A stretch of DNA of 64,000 bases from CBDCYS01 sp965226245 (GTDB lineage Bacteria > Acidobacteriota > Terriglobia > Bryobacterales > UBA6623), in contig CBDDCL010000015.1 of the NCBI GenBank assembly GCA_965226245.1, positions 5,952,001 through 6,016,000 on the forward strand, written 5' to 3'. The notes beneath the pieces are model-generated. The model had not been told where the DNA came from and made no database searches. It saw only the letters and a list, made by a program, of their open reading frames with translations. Positions 17,453-25,597 of this stretch are shown one piece after another (positions within the stretch are counted from its first letter, which is position 1; each line of letters starts with the position of its first letter). The position numbers and the translations under genes were made by a program.

Positions 17453-18112
17453 TCAGTTGATGAACTGCTCGATTTCCCCAGCCTCCACCCGCCGGATCAC
17501 GTGCAGCCCCACGAGGTAGCCATCTTGATAAGACGTACAGTAGCACGTGGATCCGAAACAATCTGACTCCTGCCCTTCCAGCCGAACAACGGCGGGCACG
17601 GGCACCGCGTCAGGGACGTGTACCTGCACGCCGTAGCCGTTGGCATCGCGGACTAAGGCCTCGGCCTCCTTCTGCCCGCCTCCGGGGGCTTCCCAGTAGA
17701 GTTTCCCCTTTCCGCCCGCCGGCTGCCTTTCCGCACGACGCCTTTCCCGCAGCACTCGTCTCACGCCGACGAAATGGCCGCCCATTCCCTCACGGCAATA
17801 GCGAACCACGCCTTTGCACCTCGGGTAGTTGTCCGTCGAGATCCAGACCGTCTGGCAGACCCGCAACAATTCGGCCGAACTGATCCCGAGTCCCGAATCC
17901 GACCTGTCTCGGATGTTGATCTTCATCTCGTGGCGGCTGCCGCCAGAGTGCAGCCACTCGAGGCTGCCCTGCTCATTCGTGGGCAGACGAGGCCCGTCAC
18001 GCCGCTCTTGGTGCTTTTTGCGCGCGCGGTTCCGAGACGAGCTGAGCACGGACGGAACCCGTCGAATCACCCGAGCTGTACTACGGAGAAAGTCCCAGAG
18101 GAAACTTGACAC
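17453..18112 (-). CDS. PilZ-like domain protein
   Basis: 219 residues. After a basic N-terminus the sequence QERRDGPRLPTNEQG and then INIRDRSDSGLGISS give the RxxxR box and the DxSxxG loop in the order and spacing of PilZ domains, so c-di-GMP binding is plausible. The second half repeats the beta-rich pattern (PDAVPVPAVVRLEGQ...) and pairs with the paralogue at 16652-17260, 192 bp downstream on the same strand. GGDEF-EAL and HD-GYP proteins elsewhere in the window could make or remove the ligand. Confidence 0.6.
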   Translation of the reverse strand: MSSFLWDFLRSTARVIRRVPSVLSSSRNRARKKHQERRDGPRLPTNEQGSLEWLHSGGSRHEMKINIRDRSDSGLGISSAELLRVCQTVWISTDNYPRCKGVVRYCREGMGGHFVGVRRVLRERRRAERQPAGGKGKLYWEAPGGGQKEAEALVRDANGYGVQVHVPDAVPVPAVVRLEGQESDCFGSTCYCTSYQDGYLVGLHVIRRVEAGEIEQFIN

Positions 18113-18332
18113 ACTTAGATTATGGCGGAATTCGCCTGGATCATCAACCCTACTGATGTACTAAGGTCCCTAGTACTAGTCATGGACCGACGTAGACCTT
18201 CAGGGTTCACCGAAAACCAACCTGGCAGGGACGGCCTGGCAACGACGAAATGGTGTCAAAGCCACTTGAGCACCACCCGCCACGGGTCCTCGACGGGGGG
18301 TGTAGAAGGGGCTTAACCGACAGTGAGAAGAG

Positions 18333-19304
18333 TCACTGTAACAGGCCGCCATGCCCGAGAGTCGAGATCTCGCCCGCCGAAAGCGAGTAGCGAGCCAGCA
18401 GCGGCGGCAGAATCAGATCGACCACGTTGACTTTCGGAGACCGGAAACACCCTGGCGCCGAAACGACAGGAATCTCGCCGGCGTAAGCCAGCAACAGAAG
18501 GTTGCCGGGCTCCACCGGCGCAAGAAAGCTCTCAATGCGGCACCCCACTCGCTCCATCGCCCGCCCGACGACGTCGGAGGGACCGGCCGGCGCCGTGGTA
18601 GAGGCGACAAGCAGGATGGTTGGCCGCGGCCGCAGCAAGTGCTCCAAGGCCCGGCCCACGGTCTCCTCGTCCTCGACGCAGGAAAGGGCGTAGCTTGCAC
18701 TCGTATGAAAACGCTCGAGGCGTGTCTTCATGATGCCTTCAAACAACTGCCTGCCTCGCGCGCCGCTGCGTAAATCGGTGTAGAGCACCGCTACCGTAGG
18801 ATTTCCAATAGGACGGCCCTGCAGGATCGGCCCCTGTTCCTTCAATAGAGAAAGCGTGGTCTCAAAGTCTTGCCGCTCCACCGCGAAAGGAGTGGTCTTT
18901 ACGGTCGCGACTCTCTGACCCGCCAGCACGAAACAGAAATTCGGGGCGGTGGCGATCGTGACATTCCCCGAGCGATTGATACGTCGCAACAGGTCTTCGT
19001 CCACTAATAAGGAACAATTCTCCGTCGCGAATAGATTGGCCCTTCCGCCCGCCGCGAGACGAATTTCCATTGCCCCACAAGCCGCCTCGGCGGCGATTTG
19101 ACTCGAGGCCTGATCCTCAGGGATCTCATTATCGTCTAGTATCGCCACCGGGACACGATCGTGTCCCTCTGAACCCAGCAGACGGATATCTTCTTCGTTG
19201 ATTTGGTGCCCCTTCGCGAGAAGCTTCTTTCCCGACGCCTGAAAGATCGGTGTACACAAGAGCTTGCCCATCGCACTGCTGACATCGACGACTTCAGTTC
19301 GCAA
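18333..19304 (-). CDS. Molybdopterin-binding (MoCF/MoeA-like) domain protein
   Basis: 323 residues. The C-terminal half has the MoCF-type fold pattern: NPTVAVLYTDLRSG, a central LLVASTTAPAGPSDVVGRAME where canonical enzymes have a TGG/GTG-type loop, and the family ending GCFRSPKVNVVDLILPPLLA...LSAGEISTLGHGGLL. N-terminal ~100 residues form a separate domain. Canonical MoeA/MogA handle molybdopterin adenylylation and Mo insertion; proteins of this shorter type are of uncertain function, and no moa/moe genes are nearby. It has a likely promoter just upstream. Confidence 0.7.
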   Translation of the reverse strand: MRTEVVDVSSAMGKLLCTPIFQASGKKLLAKGHQINEEDIRLLGSEGHDRVPVAILDDNEIPEDQASSQIAAEAACGAMEIRLAAGGRANLFATENCSLLVDEDLLRRINRSGNVTIATAPNFCFVLAGQRVATVKTTPFAVERQDFETTLSLLKEQGPILQGRPIGNPTVAVLYTDLRSGARGRQLFEGIMKTRLERFHTSASYALSCVEDEETVGRALEHLLRPRPTILLVASTTAPAGPSDVVGRAMERVGCRIESFLAPVEPGNLLLLAYAGEIPVVSAPGCFRSPKVNVVDLILPPLLARYSLSAGEISTLGHGGLLQ

Positions 19305-19406
19305 AACGTTTCCCTCCCCTTGGCAGACTCCTCGCCTGCACAGCGTTCAAAGTATACACACGATTTCAGTAAAAAGATACCTATTTATGGAAACTTTATT
19401 ATGTTT

Positions 19407-19434
19407 AGTATATTATCTGAAGTTTTGGATTCAA
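19407..19434 (-). promoter_or_regulatory. Sigma70-type promoter candidate for the molybdopterin-binding-domain gene
   Basis: On the minus strand TTGAAT (19434-19429), 16 bp, then TATACT (19412-19407), inside the most AT-rich stretch of the window (about 19350-19440). The start codon is about 100 bp downstream at 19304. Confidence 0.45.
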
Positions 19435-19562
19435 AGGACTCCGCCGCCGCGAGTCAAGGAAGCGAACGGGCACGCATTACGATAATCAACTCACAACATG
19501 GAACTTGACCATGACGGCCGGGAGGCGGGGCTTTTCGCCCGAACGCCGGGTACTGGACTGTC

Positions 19563-20342
19563 TTATGCGGAAGTGAGCGTCGTGCCCATTTGCTCACCCT
19601 GCACGACCCGGGTCAGGACTCCCCTCACGGCTCCCGCAACGATGCGCACACAAGCAATTCCCTGCCCGAGTCCGGCCATGGCCGCACGAAGTTTGGCTTC
19701 CATTCCACCGTGAGCGACCCCACTCGTGATCAAGTTTTCGGCCTGGCCAGCGGTCAGTTTGGGAACGAGCGTTCCGTTTTGATCCAAGACCCCCTCGACA
19801 TCGGTAAGGAATATCAGCTCGTCCGCCGCGAAGCCGCCCGCGCAAGCAACGGCCATCTGGTCGGCGTTGATGTTGTAGATGTCGTCGTGCCGGCCGCCGG
19901 CGACACAAGCGACCGCGGGAAGGTAACCCTGAGCAGTCAGCAGATTGAGAATCGACGCATCGACCTGATCGACTTTACCGACCGCGCCCAGGTCTGCAGC
20001 CAAAGGGACAGCGCGGACCAAGCCAGCGTCAATTCCGGAAAGGCCCACGGCACGTGTACCGGCATGATTTAGCTCGGCCACTAGATGGTGATTGATCTCG
20101 CCGGCGAAGACTCGCAGAACGGCATCCAGCATTTCCGGCGGGGTGACCCGGAATCCGTGGCGGAATTCGCTTTCGATTCCGTGAGTGCTGAGGTAGCGGC
20201 TGAGTCTTTTGCCGCCGCCATGGACCACCACGGTTTCGTGGCCGGCCTCAACTACAGCGGCGATCTCCGCCGCCAGGCGCCGCCGGGTTTCCTTTTCCTC
20301 GAGTAGGGTCCCGCCAAGTTTGATCAGGAGTTTCATTGCCAT
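19563..20342 (-). CDS. argB: Acetylglutamate kinase
   Basis: 259 residues, an amino acid kinase fold. KLLIKLGGTLLEEKETRRRL gives the first phosphate-binding strand, TVVVHGGGKRLSRYL the glycine-rich loop, and YNINADQMAVACAGGFAADELIFLTDVEGVL the nucleotide site (NAD and TDVxGV blocks). It phosphorylates N-acetylglutamate in arginine synthesis. It follows argC by 13 bp and is surely cotranscribed. Either MAMK or MK could be the N-terminus. Confidence 0.95.
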   Translation of the reverse strand: MAMKLLIKLGGTLLEEKETRRRLAAEIAAVVEAGHETVVVHGGGKRLSRYLSTHGIESEFRHGFRVTPPEMLDAVLRVFAGEINHHLVAELNHAGTRAVGLSGIDAGLVRAVPLAADLGAVGKVDQVDASILNLLTAQGYLPAVACVAGGRHDDIYNINADQMAVACAGGFAADELIFLTDVEGVLDQNGTLVPKLTAGQAENLITSGVAHGGMEAKLRAAMAGLGQGIACVRIVAGAVRGVLTRVVQGEQMGTTLTSA

Positions 20343-20355
20343 ACAGGGCGTGAAA

Positions 20356-21396
20356 CTAGATGAGACCCTGGGTTTCAGGGAAGCCCAAGACCAGGTTCAT
20401 GTTCTGAACCGCCTGGCCGGCGGCGCCCTTGACCAGGTTGTCAATCGCGGCCACGATGACCGCCCGGCCGGTACCGGCATTGACCTGAATGCCCAGGTCG
20501 CAATAGTTGGTATGAGCTACCGATTGCAGATCGGGAAATTGCCCGTCGGGGTAGATACGGACGAAAGGCTCGTCTTGATACACCTTCTGATAGACTGCCC
20601 GCAAATCGTCGGCGGACATTTCGGTCGCGGTCTTGACGTAGATCGTTTCAAGAATCCCCCGATGAACAGGCAGGAGTTGGGCGGTGAAGCAGAACTCCTG
20701 CTCCTCCAAGTCGGAAGTGAGCAGAACTTCCGGAATATGCCTATGTTCCAGCACTCCGTATGCGGAGAAGTTCTCCGTCACGGAACAAAAATGAGTGTTG
20801 CCGGAAGGTTTTTTTCCCGCGCCGCTGACGCCGGACTTGGCATCGCAAATGACACCTGCCTCGCGATCCAGCACCCCTGCGGTAATCAAGGGCCGGATCG
20901 CCAGGTTCGCCGCTGTCGCGTAGCAGCCCGGGTTGGAAACCAGCCGCGCGACCTTGATCACCTGCCGAAAGTACTCCGGCAGGCCGTAGACTGCTTCGGC
21001 CAGCAGGTCCGGCCGATTGTGTTCCATCTGATACCAGCGGTCGTAGTTGGACGCAGTCCGCAGCCGGAAGGCTCCGCTCAGGTCGACGACCTTTGCGCCG
21101 GCATCCAGTGCGACTGGAACCAGCTCCAAAGACACTTCGTGGGGCGTGGCCAGGAAAACAAGAGAGATATTGCCTTCATTCAGGCTATCCGCCGACCATG
21201 GCATGCGCTTGGTTTCCTGATACCAGACCCGCTGATCGATGTAGGTCTGACTGCGATGCTCGAGCAGAACGGCCTCGACTCCCCCGTGTCTCTTGAGAAT
21301 CTTTACCAGTTCAGCACCGCTGTAACCGCTAAACCCAACAACCCCGACTCGCAAAGTATCCGCCACGCTCGATTCCTCGCCCGAACCGATGATCAT
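20356..21396 (-). CDS. argC: N-acetyl-gamma-glutamyl-phosphate reductase
   Basis: 346 residues. The Rossmann segment LRVGVVGFSGYSGAELVKIL, the LFLATPHEVSLELVP region, the active-site Cys in LVSNPGCYATAANL and the C-terminal GAAGQAVQNMNLVLGF are all present, the last being the classic ending of ArgC. It reduces the product of ArgB, argB lying next in the operon. ATG 21396 adds ~13 residues before the fold; a later start (VADTLRVGVVG) is possible. Divergent from hemE, with 89 bp between for both promoters. Confidence 0.95.
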   Translation of the reverse strand: MIIGSGEESSVADTLRVGVVGFSGYSGAELVKILKRHGGVEAVLLEHRSQTYIDQRVWYQETKRMPWSADSLNEGNISLVFLATPHEVSLELVPVALDAGAKVVDLSGAFRLRTASNYDRWYQMEHNRPDLLAEAVYGLPEYFRQVIKVARLVSNPGCYATAANLAIRPLITAGVLDREAGVICDAKSGVSGAGKKPSGNTHFCSVTENFSAYGVLEHRHIPEVLLTSDLEEQEFCFTAQLLPVHRGILETIYVKTATEMSADDLRAVYQKVYQDEPFVRIYPDGQFPDLQSVAHTNYCDLGIQVNAGTGRAVIVAAIDNLVKGAAGQAVQNMNLVLGFPETQGLI

Positions 21397-21485
21397 ACTG
21401 GATCAGCAGGAATCCGACAACTTCAGCCGCCAGTTCAGCTCACCTGGCTCAGGCCCCACAGCGCCCGCCCTGATATCATCCAGAG

Positions 21486-22523
21486 ATGCCAGCCCCGCTG
21501 TTAGAAGCCTGCCATCGGCGTCCAGTGGACCGCACCCCGGTATGGTTCATGCGGCAGGCTGGGCGGTACCTGCCCGAGTACCGGCGAATCCGCGCAAGCC
21601 ATTCAATCCTAGAGCTTTGCAAGCGCGCCGACCTTGCTGCGGAAGTCACCCTGCAGCCGGTCGAGATCCTGGACGTCGACGCCGCCATCATCTTTGCCGA
21701 TCTGCTGCTGCCGGTCGAGCCCATGGGGCTCAAGCTGAAGTTCTTAGCGGGAGAGGGCCCATCCATTGACCCGCCCATTCGCAAGTTGGCTGACATCGAG
21801 GCGCTCAGTACCCTCCATGGCGCCGAGCTTGGTTACGTCGGAGAAGCCATTGCTCAGGTTAAGCAGCAGTTGAACGGCCGCATTCCCGTGATCGGATTTG
21901 TTGGCGCCCCTTTCACGCTGGCCAGCTACATGGTGGAAGGAGGCAGCTCGCGCCACTACCTCAACACCAAGCGGCTGATGTACAGCGAGCCCGCCGCCTG
22001 GCGGAACTTGATGGAAAAGATCGTGGAGGTTCTCGCGCCCTATGCTTCCAGTCAAGTCGCCGCCGGCGCGGAAGTGATCCAGGTCTTCGACAGCTGGGTC
22101 GGCGCCTTGTCTCCCGGAGATTACGCCAAAAACGTTCTGCCGTACTCTCGAAAACTAATTCGCCGGATTCAGACGGCCGGCGTTCCTGTCGTCCACTTTG
22201 GAACTGGCGCGGGACCTTTCCTTGACTTATTGCACCAAGCGGGAGGCGACGTACTCGGGCTGGACTGGCGAATGCGCCTCGACAAAGCTTGGTCATCGAT
22301 CGGCCACGAAGCCGCGGTTCAAGGCAATTTGGACCCTGTTGCTTTGTTCGCGCCCTTGCCGGAGCTGCGGCGGCAAGTGCAAGACATCATGCGCCGGGCG
22401 GGGGGGCGCCCGGGCCATATCTTCAACCTAGGGCACGGCATCCTCCCCGAAACCCCCGTGGATAACGTAAAGGCGGTCGTGAAGATGGTCCGCGAGTTTT
22501 CAGGCCGCATTCTTGCGACGTGA
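21486..22523 (+). CDS. hemE: Uroporphyrinogen decarboxylase
   Basis: 345 residues, full length. PVWFMRQAGRYLPEYR is the substrate-binding signature with the conserved arginines; AAIIFADLLLPVEPMG holds the catalytic Asp; GFVGAPFTLASYMVEGG, FDSWVGALSP and FNLGHGILPETPV (conserved His) follow. It removes four carboxyl groups from uroporphyrinogen III to make coproporphyrinogen III in the cytoplasm. No other hem gene is adjacent; divergent from argC. Confidence 0.96.
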   Translation: MPAPLLEACHRRPVDRTPVWFMRQAGRYLPEYRRIRASHSILELCKRADLAAEVTLQPVEILDVDAAIIFADLLLPVEPMGLKLKFLAGEGPSIDPPIRKLADIEALSTLHGAELGYVGEAIAQVKQQLNGRIPVIGFVGAPFTLASYMVEGGSSRHYLNTKRLMYSEPAAWRNLMEKIVEVLAPYASSQVAAGAEVIQVFDSWVGALSPGDYAKNVLPYSRKLIRRIQTAGVPVVHFGTGAGPFLDLLHQAGGDVLGLDWRMRLDKAWSSIGHEAAVQGNLDPVALFAPLPELRRQVQDIMRRAGGRPGHIFNLGHGILPETPVDNVKAVVKMVREFSGRILAT

Positions 22524-22854
22524 CGAGCGAAGCAAGTTAGGTACGAGACACGAGCCTCCCCGGCGTGGCGCACCCATTCCTGCGTGCCGTGTCGCCATTC
22601 CTGGCGACATCGTAGGGACCGGCTCTCAGCCGGTCCAGCCGGTCCTACGCCGGCCCGCCCGAATAAATCAGCGACCCGCGCCAGAGAAGACCCGCTGAGG
22701 CCGACATGGCAGAGCGCAGTTCGCCGGAGCCGCGCGCGTCAGCAAGCGGTAGGCCCCTAGTCCGCGCTCCGCTCGCGCGCGTTCCTTGTAGCGCAAAAAG
22801 GGGGACCGCCTCAATTTCTGGGGAAAAGCCTGCTTTCCCGCCGCGCCTGCCTCG
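22524..22854. repeat. Intergenic repeats: module shared with element A and a CCGGC hairpin
   Basis: CCATTCCTGCGTGCCGTGTC and GCCATTCCTGGCGA (22571-22606) match the part of triple-hairpin copy A1 that copy A2 lacks, with one-base differences. Then GACCGGCTCTCAGCCGGTCC forms a hairpin (about 22618-22637). CAAAAAGGGGGACCGCCTC near 22794 resembles one arm of the hairpin at 43301-43397. No gene seen. Confidence 0.55.
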
Positions 22855-23187
22855 TTAGACGGCCTTCCGTGATCCGCGCTTGTTACGGCTCGCCCTTCGA
22901 GAGCCCAGCCATTCTCTTAGTGATCCAGGACTTTCGCCCGACTGCCGTCCAGCCAACAAACCCGCAACTGTCAAATCCTCGTCAAGATCGGGCCAATGGA
23001 TGTAGGCGCCGTCCCCAACGATCTCAAAATGACTGCGTTCCCGCCGTGTCCCGTGCCATAGACGAGGAAAGCAAACCAGGGGCACGATGATGGTTCGACC
23101 ATCCACCAGATCAACGGTCAAGGCTTCGTCGTCCACCTTGACCAACTGGGCCCGTGCTTCTTGCGTTTCAACGGCCGAAGAACTCAT
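22855..23187 (-). CDS. DUF2442 domain protein, partner of a DUF4160 gene
   Basis: 110 residues from ATG 23187 (MSSSAVETQEARAQ). AQLVKVDDEALTVDLVDGRTI and VPLVCFPRLWHG are the DUF2442 core (a small beta-rich domain), with IHWPDLDEDLTVAGLL closing it. DUF4160-DUF2442 gene pairs are frequent in bacterial genomes and are widely suspected to be toxin-antitoxin modules, but proof is limited. The start overlaps the end of the DUF4160 frame by 20 bp, so the two were translationally coupled. Confidence 0.8.
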   Translation of the reverse strand: MSSSAVETQEARAQLVKVDDEALTVDLVDGRTIIVPLVCFPRLWHGTRRERSHFEIVGDGAYIHWPDLDEDLTVAGLLAGRQSGESPGSLREWLGSRRASRNKRGSRKAV

Positions 23188-23404
23188 ACCATCTCTTGAG
23201 TAAAGCCTCGTGATGTTTCTGAACGAGCTTCCCAATCAGATTCAGTTCCCGTCGGCTGAAGCCCCCGGCCCGCTCGAGAGCAACGGGTTCCAACCAGAAT
23301 TTCGCGACCATGCCCTGGCGTCTGACGTGAACGTGCGGAGGTTCGCTCCGATCCAAGGACACAAAGAAAAAGCGCTAGGACCGTACTCTGAGAACCGTCG
23401 GCAT
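23168..23404 (-). pseudogene. DUF4160 gene with in-frame amber at codon 10
   Basis: From ATG 23404 the frame gives MPTVLRVRS, TAG (23377-23375), then RFFFVSLDRSEPPHVHVRRQ and AKFWLEPVALER, ending YEFFGR. Intact DUF4160 proteins usually have a GPYRFFF-like sequence at this point, so the TAG replaces what is probably Tyr. A restart at GTG 23362 would give 64 residues missing the first strand. This is the likely toxin-side partner of the DUF2442 gene. Sequencing error cannot be excluded. Confidence 0.75.
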
Positions 23405-23534
23405 TCCATCGCAACCCTATCCACCAATTAAGATTAGCACGAGCCAGCCGATCGACGCGGTTGGTCCGTCCATGGTGGGGGGGACCTGTCGCGGGGGCCT
23501 GTTGGTTTCGGCCAGCTCCCGGTCCTCCCGGCCG
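23405..23534. other. Short gap without recognised gene
   Basis: Start of a 650-bp stretch lacking intact genes between the DUF4160 remnant and the amidohydrolase gene. Runs of G near 23476. Nothing recognised before the PIN fragment. Confidence 0.3.
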
Positions 23535-23633
23535 GATCAAGAAGATGAGCTGCAGGCGGTCAACCTTTTCGAGAAGTTTGGGGACCAGCAAGTAGGTTTC
23601 ACCGACTGCGTGGGCGGGCGGGGACAGAGCTAA
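23535..23633 (+). pseudogene. PIN-domain (VapC-like) toxin fragment
   Basis: The frame DQEDELQAVNLFEKFGDQQV followed by GFTDC matches the C-terminal half of PIN-domain toxins, where an A..L...F.D...SFTDC motif carries the third acidic residue. Homology ends at GFTDCV, after which a short non-homologous tail reaches a TAA at 23631. The N-terminal half and any antitoxin gene are absent. Confidence 0.5.
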
Positions 23634-23679
23634 AGGCAATACTCTTCACTTAGAGCCATGAGCTGCTCGTTGGGAGCGT

Positions 23680-23815
23680 TGAGCCGCGAAGCGGCGCCGG
23701 ATCGTAGCCCATGGGTGGAGCGAAGCGGAACCCTGGGTCCGAAACCCCTCAAGGCCAAAGCCCCGAGGATCTTGCCATATGGCAAGAAGGTAGGGGCGCA
23801 GGAAAACAAACGCAT
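23680..23815 (+). repeat. Dispersed repeat E, copy 1
   Basis: TTGAGCCGCGAAGCGGCG, then TCGTAGCCCATGGGTGGAGC and GAAGCGGAACCCTGGGTCCG, then a variable part and GTAGGGGCGCAGGAAAACAA. The same order is at 58928-59050. AAGATCTTGCCATATGGCAAG-like sequence (GATCTTGCCATATGGCAAGA) in the variable part is palindromic. No coding role seen; reverse-frame ORFs over it are spurious. Confidence 0.65.
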
Positions 23816-24054
23816 GATTCTGACGACGGATCCGCCTTGCGCCGGAAAAAATACGACGACCTGGCAGGCCCACCCTGACACCACTAAATCAATAGTATTG
23901 GAGCTAAAGGGCCTCTGGTGGCACGGACAATCGAGGACGCAATTCCTGCCGCCGAGCGGCCCGTCAAGTGCTATACTCGTCGCGTCCCGTCGGGATTCGC
24001 GGCCGCGCGGTCGGGGTTGTGCTGGCGAACGAGCGCGGCCGAGGACGCTGAAAG

Positions 24055-25353
24055 ATGCCCATTCATAACCACCACCCCGGACCTCGGGGAACGCGAAGAC
24101 ATTTCCTAAAACAATCCCTGGCCGGTTCCCTCGTTTGCAGTTGGCTGGCGCGCGATCACCCCACCCTGCGGGCGCAAACGGCATCCAGTCAGCCTTACGA
24201 TCTGCTCGTCAAGGGAGGCAAGCTGGTCGACCCTTCCCAAGGCCTCTCCGCGGTGCGAGACGTGGCCATCAGCGGGGACAAGGTCGCCCGCATTGCCGCC
24301 GGCATTCCCGCGAACCAGGCGCGCCATGTTCTCGATGCGGCGGGGAAAATCGTCACTCCCGGACTGATCGACATTCATGTTCACGTCTACGATGGCGTCG
24401 CGCCATTGGGGATTCCGGCGGATCCTTCCTGTATCGCCAAGGGCGTCACGACCGCCGTCGATGCCGGCTCAGCTGGAGCCCATACGTTTCCCGGTCTGCG
24501 GAAGTACGTCATCAACGTGGCCGACACGCGAGTTTTCGCCCTGCTGAATATCTCCGTTGTCGGCCAGTCGACGCTGTCACAAGAGAACCCCTGGGGCGAG
24601 CTGCTCGACTTGCGTTACGCCAACCCCAAGCTGGCGGTCAAAACGATCGAACGCAACCGCGACGTCATTCTCGGCATGAAGGTTCGCCTCACGCGCAACA
24701 TCGCGGGAGACCACGACCTCAAGGCGCTCTCGCTGGCCCGCGAAGCAGCCGATGCCGTCAACCTGCCGCTCATGGTTCACATCGGAGGCTCCCACTCGCC
24801 CCTGCCGGACATACTGGCCATGCTAAAAAAGGGCGACGTCATCACGCATAGTTTTCGCGGAGGAGAGGGCGGCATCCTCAACGATCGGGGCCGCGTGATG
24901 CCTGAAGTCCACCGAACCATTGCTCGCGGAGTCAGCCTCGACATCGGCCACGGAGCCGGCAGTTTTTCCTTTGATACCGCTGAAAAGGCGCTGGCTCAGG
25001 ATGTGTTGCCCGGCACGATCTCGAGCGATGTTCACCAATTCAATGTCAACGGACCGGTGTTCGACCTGGCCACGACGCTTTCGAAGTTCATGCACTTGGG
25101 GCTCACGCTGGAACAAGTCATCGAGCGGGTGACGAAAAATCCCTCCCAGCTCTTCGGGCGGCTCAACGGACTGGGGACCCTGCGGCAAGGCGCTGAAGCC
25201 GATGTCGCGGTATTTTCATTGGACGAGGGTGATTTCGAATTTGTGGACGCCCTCGGCGCGAAGCGCACGGGCCACCGCAAACTGCGGCCCGTCGCCACCG
25301 TCAAAGCGGGAAAGATCTACGGTTCGGCGTCGATTCCAGTCGTGCGGCTTTGA
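24055..25353 (+). CDS. Tat-exported amidohydrolase/deacetylase-family metallohydrolase
   Basis: 432 residues. TRRHFLKQSLAGSLVCSWLA is a Tat signal. The mature part is a dihydroorotase-like TIM barrel: GLIDIHVHVYDG (HxH), the likely carboxylated Lys in LGMKVRLTRNIAG, LMVHIGGSH, DVITHSFRGGEGG and the catalytic Asp in GTISSDVHQFN, so all metal ligands are present. C-terminal ADVAVFSLDEGDFEFVDALG is typical of the group annotated as amidohydrolase/deacetylase or D-aminoacylase-like. Substrate unknown; a periplasmic role in degrading N-acyl or cyclic amides is likely. A decayed relative is fused into the gene at 48388. Confidence 0.87.
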   Translation: MPIHNHHPGPRGTRRHFLKQSLAGSLVCSWLARDHPTLRAQTASSQPYDLLVKGGKLVDPSQGLSAVRDVAISGDKVARIAAGIPANQARHVLDAAGKIVTPGLIDIHVHVYDGVAPLGIPADPSCIAKGVTTAVDAGSAGAHTFPGLRKYVINVADTRVFALLNISVVGQSTLSQENPWGELLDLRYANPKLAVKTIERNRDVILGMKVRLTRNIAGDHDLKALSLAREAADAVNLPLMVHIGGSHSPLPDILAMLKKGDVITHSFRGGEGGILNDRGRVMPEVHRTIARGVSLDIGHGAGSFSFDTAEKALAQDVLPGTISSDVHQFNVNGPVFDLATTLSKFMHLGLTLEQVIERVTKNPSQLFGRLNGLGTLRQGAEADVAVFSLDEGDFEFVDALGAKRTGHRKLRPVATVKAGKIYGSASIPVVRL

Positions 25354-25597
25354 GTTCAGCGATAGCCAGAATCGGAGCCGCGACCGTGAGGAAGCGGTTA
25401 GCCGCTACACCGCGCCTCATCCGCCAGCGGCCACGCTCCCCCCTCTGGTTGCGGCTGGTCCGCGTGAGGGAGGGGTCTGCCGCTTCGACGCGCGGAATCC
25501 GGCGACGGCCACGCCGCCCGTTTTGTTTGCAGCCGGTCCGCGTTACGTTCAACCACGAGGCCCGCCCACCGCCGCCGGCAAGCAATCGGCCCATAAA
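25354..25597. repeat. Degenerate direct repeats next to the IS1380-like element
   Basis: GGAGCCGCGACCGTGAGGAAGCGG (25373 on) is the reverse of repeat family H. Two related blocks follow, CGGCCACGCTCCCCCCTCTG...GCTGGTCCGCGT and CGGCCACGCCGCCCGTTTTG...GCCGGTCCGCGT, about 95 bp apart. No gene. Confidence 0.5.
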
